From assembly GCA_030835005.1 (NCBI GenBank), contig JAUQWT010000360.1, positions 1 through 5,629 of the forward strand: a stretch of DNA of 5,629 nucleotides, in the 5' to 3' direction. Within the stretch, counting starts at the first letter, position 1. Each line of letters opens with the position of its first letter. The position numbers and the translations under genes were made by a program. This DNA is from Ignavibacteria bacterium. GTDB lineage: Bacteria; Bacteroidota; Ignavibacteria; Tepidaquicellales; OLB5. The notes under the pieces were generated by a model that was not told the DNA's origin, did not search any database, and worked only from the letters and a program-made list of their open reading frames with translations. Positions 1-4,856 of the stretch are shown here, one piece after another.

Positions 1-199
1 TCTGAATAAGAGTTGCAGCCATCAAAATGAATTCGCTTGCTACTTCAAGATCAAGAACCTGCATATAATTAACATATTCGCAGAATTCATTTGTAATTTT
101 TGATATCGGGATATTATGTATATCCAGCTCATCCCGCTGTATGAAAAACAGCAGTAAGTCTAAAGGACCTTCGAATTCATTGAGCTTTATTCTGTACAT
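1..199 (-). CDS. scpA: Segregation and condensation protein A, N-terminal 66 residues (runs off left edge)
   Basis: ScpA is the kleisin subunit that, with ScpB, bridges the SMC ATPase heads in the bacterial condensin complex needed for chromosome compaction and segregation. The visible N-terminus begins MYRIKLNEFEGPLDLLLFFI and continues with RDELDIHNIPISKIT. The FEGPLDLLL and 'L-I-x-x-x-x-[DE]-[IL]-x-x-I-P-I' pattern is the ScpA family signature, and 'EFILMAATL' near residue 58 is also typical. The ATG at 197-199 is chosen because family members start a few residues before FEGPLDLLL. The frame stays open back to about 295 but has no better start. No strong Shine-Dalgarno sequence precedes it. 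The rest of the gene, roughly 180-200 residues in the family, lies outside the window. It is separated from the upstream same-strand metal-related genes by a terminator, so it is probably transcribed separately. Confidence 0.93.
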   Translation of the reverse strand, partial: MYRIKLNEFEGPLDLLLFFIQRDELDIHNIPISKITNEFCEYVNYMQVLDLEVASEFILMAATLIQ

Positions 200-247
200 A
201 TAAGCGAATATAACCGTATCTTTTTTTAAATTAAATGGATATAAAAA

Positions 248-278
248 TGAAACTAATGGATTCCAACTTTTTTGCAAA
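248..278 (-). promoter_or_regulatory. Candidate Bacteroidota-type promoter for scpA
   Basis: Reading the minus strand, TTTG (278-275) is followed after exactly 19 bases by TAGTTTCA (255-248). This is a partial match to the TTTG-N19-21-TAnnTTTG promoter pattern known from Bacteroides. It lies downstream of the terminator and about 50 bases before the scpA start, a sensible place. Two of the six fixed -7 positions mismatch, and whether this organism uses the pattern is an inference. Confidence 0.3.
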
Positions 279-280
279 GT

Positions 281-295
281 CGACCCGGCAGGTCG
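281..295. repeat. Short inverted repeat between terminator and scpA
   Basis: CGACC (281-285) and GGTCG (291-295) form a 5-bp GC-rich stem with a 5-base loop. No U-run follows on either strand, so it is not a standard terminator. It lies just upstream of the candidate scpA promoter and could be an operator or chance. Confidence 0.2.
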
Positions 296-316
296 TCACT
301 ATTAACTTATTGGCAT

Positions 317-345
317 AAAAAAAAAGACGGGTCACCGACCCGTCT
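317..345 (-). terminator. Rho-independent terminator of the TonB-receptor gene set
   Basis: On the minus strand GACGGGTC (344-337) and GACCCGTC (333-326) form a perfect 8-bp GC-rich stem around a GGT loop, extended by one A-T pair (345/325). Nine consecutive U residues follow directly (325-317). It lies about 30 bases beyond the receptor stop codon and points the same way. The plus-strand side has no U-run, so it acts for the minus strand only. Confidence 0.92.
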
Positions 346-373
346 CTACATAAATCCTTTCTGTATGTAATAC

Positions 374-2626
374 TTATTTCGCCAACATAAACCTGAATCC
401 CGCATATATCTCGCGGCCTTTTGTGGGGCCCCATATGAATGATGTATCGAAATACGGACTGTATGGATCATCGGCGCTGATTATCGGGTTTGCCTGCTTG
501 AAATCGAGCAGGTTTTCAACTCCGGCGTAGATCTCAAAGTACTTGAAGTTCTTATTCACCTGTGCGTTTATTAACGTATATGGCTTAGATTCATTTGGCA
601 ATTGATACTGCACGGGGTTTGATGCAGTTGAAGGCAGGCGTTGTTTGCCAAACCAGTTAAGCCCCGCGCTCATGCTCCATGACTTGCTTTCCGGCGCATA
701 AGATAGCGTTGTCAGGATCCTGTGCTTTGCATTTAGAGGCTGTTCATACCTGATCCCGTTCTTATCATACTTGATATCTATGAATTTATAAGCCAGCTTC
801 ACATCAACATTCCTTAAAAGTGTCAGGTTTAGCTCTGCCTGAAACACATTCGAAAATGCTTTGCCATCAAGGTTTGCAAAAATTACTTCTGATGGGTTTG
901 AATCATAATCCGGAATGATCTTATTCGAAAAATCAGTTCTGTAGAAATCCATATTAAAACTGCCGCTAAAATTATTTCCGCCAAAATAGTAAAGTATATC
1001 CACGCCGTAGTTTATGGTTTTTTCAGGCTCAAGGGTTCCTTCAATTACAATGTTTCTTGAACTCGAAAGGATGTTTGAATATTCGCTGAACAGGTTCATA
1101 GTCCTGAATCCGGTACCAACAGACGCCCTGAAAACTATCACTTTGGAAGGCTGGTAACGCAAAAGTGCACGGGGTGTAACGATAAGCTTATGCTCGTTAT
1201 GGTAATCAAGCCTTATGCCTGTCATGATTGTTGCCTCGTTATCGAAAAAGCTCAGGGAATTCTCTGCAAAGACTCCCGGTATTGATTCCTTTTTAATGTA
1301 TGTTCCTGCATATTTCTTTGTCGCCGTATCGCGGGCGTTAATATTAATCACTTCGTCTATTTTTAGATATTTGTAGCTTACGCCTGTTTTTAGCGAACTG
1401 TTCTTCAGCACTTCAAACTCATAAAATCCCATTGCGGAAAAGTTAGTCTGTTTTGCGTCGTAACGGGTCAATCCGTAATTTGAACCCTGTTCATAATATG
1501 AAGAATTCAAATACCCCTTCGTTCCACTGGTTTCGGTAAATTGCCTGCTGAAACGGGAATATCCTTCAAAAGAATTTATCTTTACTGATTGTTCATAAGG
1601 CTGATGTGTGAAATTCTGCCCGTGGCTTCCTGAAGTGGATTGACCTCCTATGCGTTTTTCATTCCAGTACCTACCGGCAATATTGAATTCAGTTTTGCCC
1701 TTTTTGTCGTTGAAATTCCACTTATTATATAACACATAGCGGGTTATAAGCGGATTATCCATAAAGCCGTCTCCGTTATCATCCATCACATTTGATTTCT
1801 GCACGGAGTGAAAGCTCAGTATATTATTCCACTTCTTGCTCAAACTGTTTGAGAAATTCAAGTTGAATTGTTTTTCCAGCATTTGATTAACAAAACCGTT
1901 GACTAAGAGGCGGTCGGAATTGCTGTAGTCTTTTATCATGACATTCATTATACCGCTTATAGATTCATAACCCTGCAAAACAGTGTTTGACCCTTTGAAC
2001 ACAATTATTTTGTCGATGGAAGTCCCCGGGATGCTGCTGATACCGTACTTAACGTTCAGCCCCGTAAGAAGCGGCAAGTTATCAACTAGCAATTGAGTGT
2101 AAACGCCTTCAAGCCCTAGGATCTTCAGCTCTTTTGCATCAGTAATAATATCGGTCACTTCAACCTCAACCGAAGAATTCCGACCAAAGCACCCGGCAAG
2201 GTCACAGCAGGCTTCTTTGACAAGCTCGCCTGAGGAAATTACCTCACTCTTTGCATTCAAATTACCAAAGTATGTCGATTTCTTTTGGTCTTCAACTTCA
2301 ATTGTTGAAGTTGTCAGGTCAGATTCCATTACTATTTCAACATAGTCTTTATCACCAACTTCAATTGTATCTTTTTTGAATCCTGTATAAGTAACAACAA
2401 GCCTTTTATCAACTATACTATTGAGAGTTAATTCAAAATTTCCTTTTTCGTCTGTAATAGTACCTTTGGTTGTATTTATCCATTTAACGATAGCAGCATC
2501 TAGCGGTTCTTTTTTGTTTTCTCCCTGGGAATATACAATTCCCCTTATGCTTTGGGAGTGTACCATACTGCCCGCCAATATGAAGGCTGTAAATATGATT
2601 AATTGAATTATTTTATGACTTTTCAT
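374..2626 (-). CDS. TonB-dependent outer-membrane receptor with carboxypeptidase-regulatory-like N-domain, probably metal-related
   Basis: A 750-residue outer-membrane active transporter expected to be energised by TonB-ExbB-ExbD. A signal peptide (residues 1-25, hydrophobic core IIFTAFILAG, probable cut after HSQ) precedes a carboxypeptidase-regulatory-like beta-sandwich (about 27-105, with 'KGTITDEKGNFEL' and 'YTGFKKDTIEV'). A plug follows (about 115-235, including LKILGLEGVYTQLLVDNLP and GYESISGIMNVM), then a 22-strand-type barrel to the C-terminus 'GREIYAGFRFMLAK'. The plug begins with ELVKEACCDLAGCF (CC at 140-141, Cys at 146). The CC plus 'LGLxGxYTQLL' arrangement is what I recall from Bacteroidota receptors encoded beside Cus-type metal efflux genes. 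The ATG at 2626 sits 17 bases after the YHS gene stop, so the two are probably co-transcribed; a strong terminator follows. The substrate is not provable from sequence; metal or a metal complex is inferred from context. Confidence 0.9.
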   Translation of the reverse strand: MKSHKIIQLIIFTAFILAGSMVHSQSIRGIVYSQGENKKEPLDAAIVKWINTTKGTITDEKGNFELTLNSIVDKRLVVTYTGFKKDTIEVGDKDYVEIVMESDLTTSTIEVEDQKKSTYFGNLNAKSEVISSGELVKEACCDLAGCFGRNSSVEVEVTDIITDAKELKILGLEGVYTQLLVDNLPLLTGLNVKYGISSIPGTSIDKIIVFKGSNTVLQGYESISGIMNVMIKDYSNSDRLLVNGFVNQMLEKQFNLNFSNSLSKKWNNILSFHSVQKSNVMDDNGDGFMDNPLITRYVLYNKWNFNDKKGKTEFNIAGRYWNEKRIGGQSTSGSHGQNFTHQPYEQSVKINSFEGYSRFSRQFTETSGTKGYLNSSYYEQGSNYGLTRYDAKQTNFSAMGFYEFEVLKNSSLKTGVSYKYLKIDEVININARDTATKKYAGTYIKKESIPGVFAENSLSFFDNEATIMTGIRLDYHNEHKLIVTPRALLRYQPSKVIVFRASVGTGFRTMNLFSEYSNILSSSRNIVIEGTLEPEKTINYGVDILYYFGGNNFSGSFNMDFYRTDFSNKIIPDYDSNPSEVIFANLDGKAFSNVFQAELNLTLLRNVDVKLAYKFIDIKYDKNGIRYEQPLNAKHRILTTLSYAPESKSWSMSAGLNWFGKQRLPSTASNPVQYQLPNESKPYTLINAQVNKNFKYFEIYAGVENLLDFKQANPIISADDPYSPYFDTSFIWGPTKGREIYAGFRFMLAK

Positions 2627-2643
2627 TTTTTAAATATCTAAAT

Positions 2644-3030
2644 TCATTTTTTGTATTCGTTAAGGTACTTTTCTGCATCAGCTTCAAACTTGCTTTTACA
2701 TCCTTTGCCGCAGAAATAGTATTTCACGCCGTCATGTACGGCAGAAATATTATGGTTGCTGTCATCTTCGTTGCAGGGCATACATTTCAATCCTGAATTA
2801 ATATATTTTGCAGGTTCTTTCTTAAATGCCATTACGCATCCGTCATTGCAGAAAGAAATTTCTTTATCAATGTATCTAAATGAAGGCGATTCTCCGGACA
2901 ATTTATCGCCCGTCACCGGGCAAACTCCGGTTGTATCACTTGGAATATCGAAATGTTCCTTAGAAATTGGACTTCCTGTACCTGATAATATATAAGCAAA
3001 TATGAACGAAGCAATGATGATCATTTTCAT
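2644..3030 (-). CDS. Secreted protein with two YHS/TRASH metal-binding domains
   Basis: A 128-residue protein with an N-terminal signal or anchor segment (MKMIIIASFIFAYILSG, no lipobox seen) and two successive YHS/TRASH-type modules. Module one spans about residues 36-78: Cys37 in CPVTG, then FCNDGC (Cys61, Cys65) and 'AFKKEPAKYI'. Module two spans about 82-124: CMPC (Cys83, Cys86), then YYFCGKGC (Cys107, Cys111) and 'KFEADAEKYL'. The spaced Cys set followed by F-x-x-x-x-x-K-Y is the family hallmark. YHS/TRASH modules are known or proposed metal-binding (often copper) units in metal-resistance proteins. The protein should be periplasmic or surface exposed. Its stop lies 17 bases before the TonB-receptor start, and it follows the Cys-rich gene by 81 bases, indicating one functional group. 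A role as periplasmic metal carrier or sensor is inference. The ATG at 3030 gives a full signal sequence; a second Met two codons later is possible. Confidence 0.88.
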   Translation of the reverse strand: MKMIIIASFIFAYILSGTGSPISKEHFDIPSDTTGVCPVTGDKLSGESPSFRYIDKEISFCNDGCVMAFKKEPAKYINSGLKCMPCNEDDSNHNISAVHDGVKYYFCGKGCKSKFEADAEKYLNEYKK

Positions 3031-3060
3031 AAAAATCTGTATAAAAAGATTTATAAATTA

Positions 3061-3076
3061 TCTGCTTTAAAGCAGA
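3061..3076. repeat. 16-bp perfect palindrome between the Cys-rich and YHS genes
   Basis: TCTGCTTTAAAGCAGA is its own reverse complement and lies in the 81-base gap upstream of the YHS gene, about 30 bases before its start. No U-run follows immediately on the minus strand, so a terminator is unlikely. It could bind a dimeric regulator or form an mRNA hairpin tuning expression of the downstream genes. Confidence 0.35.
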
Positions 3077-3111
3077 AATAACTATTTTAAATGAGTTTGA
3101 GTGTAAGGAGT

Positions 3112-3531
3112 TTAAATTCTGAGATTTGAAACCGCAAGAAAAATATTAGTAGTCTTAAGTTTGTGAATAGTAACCGGGAAGAATTGTGAGTTCAGAATAT
3201 GCGGCTTCAAGGTCAATATCACAAAGTTAACATTGTTCTTTTCAACTCCGGCTGTAATTACGGGCATCGTAATATCCTGCTCCATGCTTTTTTCCACGTG
3301 CACTTCACAGCAGCTGTCGTTTTTATCTTTTATCTCAACAGCGTGTTCATTTTCTTCTTCAGAGCAGCATGCGCCTTCTTGGCAGCATTCCATTTCGCAT
3401 TCTGAGTGGCGGCTATCGCTGATCCTGCAATTAATGTGGGCAAGTGCAACGGAGAAATTACCCATTACAAGTAATAGCGCTGCCATTATGATGCGGATCG
3501 TATTATTTCTAAGTCTTTTCAATCTGTACAA
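3112..3531 (-). CDS. Small secreted Cys-rich protein, possibly HYC_CC_PP-like
   Basis: An open frame of 139 residues at most, encoding a hydrophobic signal segment (IIMAALLLVMGNFSVALA) followed by a Cys-rich region. Numbered from 3531, there is an HINC motif at Cys35, then Cys45, CC at 49-50, CC at 55-56 and CC at 74-75, set among Glu, His and Lys. The rest, 'TMPVITAGVEKNNVNFVIL' onward, is non-Cys and partly hydrophobic. The layout resembles the small Bacteroidota HYC_CC_PP proteins found next to metal TonB receptors, but HYC is HINC here and I see no PP, so this is tentative. Start choice is uncertain: TTG at 3531 opens the frame, TTG at 3522 gives a good signal peptide (KRLRNN then the core), and ATG at 3486 would lack a basic N-region. 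It is the first gene of the minus-strand metal set. Paired Cys suggest soft-metal binding; that is inference. Confidence 0.7.
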   Translation of the reverse strand: MYRLKRLRNNTIRIIMAALLLVMGNFSVALAHINCRISDSRHSECEMECCQEGACCSEEENEHAVEIKDKNDSCCEVHVEKSMEQDITMPVITAGVEKNNVNFVILTLKPHILNSQFFPVTIHKLKTTNIFLAVSNLRI

Positions 3532-3536
3532 ATATA
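3529..3536 (-). promoter_or_regulatory. Candidate -7 element (TAnnTTTG) before the Cys-rich gene
   Basis: The minus strand reads TATATTTG, a full match to the Bacteroidota -7 pattern. No TTTG lies 19-21 bases upstream, although TTGACA is present at 3572-3567. The motif overlaps the furthest possible start codon (3531). If it is used, translation must begin at 3522 or later. This is weak evidence. Confidence 0.28.
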
Positions 3537-3549
3537 GTATTTCTGATCA

Positions 3550-3561
3550 CATATTAATATG
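3550..3561. repeat. 12-bp perfect palindrome upstream of the metal gene set
   Basis: CATATTAATATG is a perfect palindrome about 20 bases upstream of the first possible start of the Cys-rich gene and next to the candidate promoter. The position suits an operator for a dimeric repressor or activator. It is AT-rich and short, so chance is quite possible. Confidence 0.25.
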
Positions 3562-3678
3562 ATATTTGTCAAGATTTTTGAATTTTTGTTAAGTGCATAA
3601 TTGTCCTCTATTTAAGTGACCTTTTTACACCCAAATCTGTTTTATTGGCAATCAATTTCGATAATTGCTGATGTCTGA

Positions 3679-3868
3679 ATGCAAATGCTGGAAATTACGG
3701 TTAAAATACTGATTGTTTATTTGCTCTTCCTGGCGTTTAAGCCATGCATAGACGATTGTTCTTCGGATTCCTGCCACACAGAAGCAATAGAACATTTAGA
3801 GCAAAAAACACACCGATATTGGGGATAACGATTATTCACCTTTATTCAATAGCGTTTTTCATCAATAG
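3679..3868 (+). pseudogene. Broken small Cys protein, DUF6660-like (frameshifted)
   Basis: The frame starting at ATG 3679 (or 3685) encodes MQMLEITVKILIVYLLFLAF, then KPCIDDCSSDSCHTEAIEHL, and stops at 3826-3828 after 49 residues. This matches the start of small Bacteroidota DUF6660-type proteins: a hydrophobic segment ending in a Pro-Cys-x-Asp motif, then a Cys/His/acidic region. Those proteins, about 100 residues, are commonly found beside Cus-type efflux genes and carry a CSPFCxCxCC motif. Removing one A from the A6 run at 3803-3808 restores a frame that continues KHTDIGDNDYSPLFNSVF and stops at 3866-3868. YSPLF then sits where CSPFC is expected, so the key Cys residues appear lost and the product ends early. 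The family assignment is from memory of its pattern and is moderate. It lies next to an adaptor remnant, supporting a decayed efflux cluster. Confidence 0.55.
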
Positions 3869-4022
3869 AAGTGTATCAATTCATTAAATGCCTGCCCTTA
3901 TTATACTCAGATTTATACTTACCATCGAAATCCATATTTTCACCGCCTCCTCTGTCATAAATTAATTTTAGTAGATCTGTAGTCTTATTTATAGCGAAAA
4001 ATTTTTTGCTATTGTAATCATT
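3869..4022. other. Gap between the two broken genes; no recognisable gene
   Basis: In an intact cluster this interval could have held efflux genes or the missing adaptor N-terminus, but I see no homology to pump, channel or adaptor in any frame. It holds a strong AGGAGG on the minus strand (3951-3946), 10 bases before an ATG (3935) that opens a 19-residue frame to 3876, beginning MDFDGKYKSEY; I do not recognise it. It also contains a near-perfect palindrome at 3991-4012. No terminal repeats of an insertion sequence are visible. Confidence 0.5.
3991..4012. repeat. Near-perfect 22-bp palindrome just before the adaptor remnant
   Basis: ATAGCGAAAAA (3991-4001) faces TTTTTTGCTAT (4002-4012); 10 of 11 positions pair and the eleventh is G/T. 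There is no spacer. It ends about 13 bases before recognisable adaptor sequence begins, so it may mark or have promoted the deletion endpoint. It is AT-rich and could be chance. Confidence 0.35.
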
Positions 4023-4396
4023 GTGCTGTATAACATGTTTGAATCGACAAAGATATATGTAAAGCAGGAAAGCGTACTTGCCGTGCCTATTTCGGCCATA
4101 GAAACCGATGGGGAAACCAAATATGTATTCGTTAAAACCGATGGATTAATTGAGATTGAAGAGCATGAAGAGCACAAAGAAAATGAAAATAAAGAAGCAG
4201 GGCATGAAGAAAAAGAACATAAAAGGGAATAGTATTCATAAAGGTAAGAGTAAATTCGGGAATATCTGACGACAATTATATTCAGGTTTTTCCGGTTGAT
4301 GAGCTAAAAGAAGGCGAGGAAATTGTATCAAAAGGAACGTTTTATTTGAAATCAGAAATGAAAAAAGGCGAACTTAGCGGCGAACACGCTCATTAA
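4023..4396 (+). pseudogene. cusB: C-terminal remnant of a CusB/CzcB-type RND efflux periplasmic adaptor
   Basis: Adaptors of this family link an inner-membrane RND pump to an outer-membrane channel and help pass metal ions to it. Only the C-terminal part, about 124 codons of a protein normally near 400, is recognisable. It opens with 'LYNMFESTKIYVKQESVLAV', matching the family's 'LxPxMF...VxxxxVLAVPxxAI', then 'ETDGETKYVFVKTDG'. A Glu/His/Lys-rich stretch (4158-4229) ends at an in-frame TAG (4230-4232). The homology resumes one frame over as VFIKVRVNSGISDDNYIQVF, then 'LKEGEEIVSKGTFYLKSEM' and a His-bearing end, GEHAH, stopping at 4394-4396. Inserting one base near 4231 rejoins the frames (KRE-Y-VFIK). 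The N-terminal hairpin, lipoyl and barrel domains are absent, and the upstream frame meets a stop at 3972-3974. The family assignment is strong; both the truncation and the frameshift argue for loss of function. Confidence 0.85.
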
Positions 4397-4444
4397 AACA
4401 GCATAACAATGACACTCGTCATATTATATTGAGTATCCGGTCAG

Positions 4445-4452
4445 TATTTTTG
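4445..4452 (+). promoter_or_regulatory. Candidate -7 element for the DsrE-family gene
   Basis: TATTTTTG fits the Bacteroidota TAnnTTTG pattern and ends 25 bases before the DsrE start, a suitable distance for a short leader. No matching TTTG is found 19-21 bases upstream, so the call rests on one element only. Confidence 0.3.
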
Positions 4453-4477
4453 AATTACAGATTAATAATATTACAAC

Positions 4478-4831
4478 ATGAAATACTTAATAATAATTAA
4501 CGATGCTCCTTACGGAAACGAAAGAGCATACAATGCCTTCAGATTAGCCATGCAGCTTCAGAAAAATAAACCGGAAATTGAAGTGAATGTTTTTTTGATG
4601 GCTGATGCTGTAACCTGCATTATTCAGGGTCAGAATACTCCTAACAGCTATTACAATATTGAGCGAATGATGAAGTCAGTTTTGCTTAATAAAGGAAAAA
4701 TCAGAGTCTGCGGTACTTGCGCCGACGCCAGAGGTATTAAAAATGTTACTTTAGCAGACGGAATTGCAATGAGTACAATGTCTGAGCTCACTGAATGGGT
4801 CGTTGAATCTGATAAAGTCATAAATTTTTGA
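4478..4831 (+). CDS. DsrE-family small soluble protein
   Basis: A 117-residue cytoplasmic protein of the DsrE/DsrF-like fold (YchN/TusD relatives), a family that includes sulfur-carrier and persulfide-handling proteins as well as many members of unknown role. It opens with the beta strand MKYLIIINDAPYG, then 'ERAYNAFRLAMQLQK', strand 'VNVFLMADAVTCIIQGQ' (Cys47) and 'YYNIERMMKSVL'. Next comes the conserved CGTCADARG (Cys78, Cys81), and finally 'STMSELTEWVVESDKVINF'. Full length for the family, with no signal peptide or membrane segment. The ATG at 4478 sits directly before the first strand; there is no clear Shine-Dalgarno site. It stands alone: the adaptor remnant ends 81 bases upstream and the PBP gene is convergent 20 bases downstream. 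Cys78/Cys81 are plausible active or sulfur-binding residues; the actual substrate is unknown. Confidence 0.9.
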   Translation: MKYLIIINDAPYGNERAYNAFRLAMQLQKNKPEIEVNVFLMADAVTCIIQGQNTPNSYYNIERMMKSVLLNKGKIRVCGTCADARGIKNVTLADGIAMSTMSELTEWVVESDKVINF

Positions 4832-4838
4832 ATATGCC

Positions 4839-4856
4839 TTTGATCGGCAGATCAAA
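4839..4856. repeat. Hairpin at the junction of the convergent DsrE and PBP genes
   Basis: TTTGATC (4839-4845) and GATCAAA (4850-4856) form a 7-bp perfect stem with loop GGCA. It overlaps the PBP stop codon and begins 8 bases after the DsrE stop. Neither strand has a U-run directly after the stem, so it is a weak bidirectional terminator candidate at best. Confidence 0.35.

Noticed and set aside
231..434. Minus-strand open frame across the terminator and receptor 3' end
   Set aside because: It overlaps the receptor's coding end in another frame and runs through the terminator hairpin; the translation looks like no protein family.
2421..2995. Plus-strand frames opposite the receptor signal peptide region and the YHS gene
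   Set aside because: Both are antisense to well-supported proteins and have no family features.
3199..3562. Plus-strand frames opposite the Cys-rich gene
   Set aside because: They are antisense to a gene with a clear signal peptide and Cys pattern; their Phe/Ser-rich content is what antisense of that gene would give.
3600..4022. Possible insertion sequence or integron between the divergent gene sets
   Set aside because: No transposase or integrase similarity in any frame, and no terminal inverted repeat pair or target duplication is visible.
3989..4177. Minus-strand 62-residue frame over the adaptor remnant
   Set aside because: It is antisense to clear adaptor homology on the plus strand and has no recognisable features.
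3803..4232. Programmed ribosomal frameshifting in the two broken plus-strand genes
   Set aside because: The A6 run could slip, but the rejoined small protein still lacks its Cys motif, and the adaptor site has no slippery heptamer and the gene lacks its front end. Decay explains both better.
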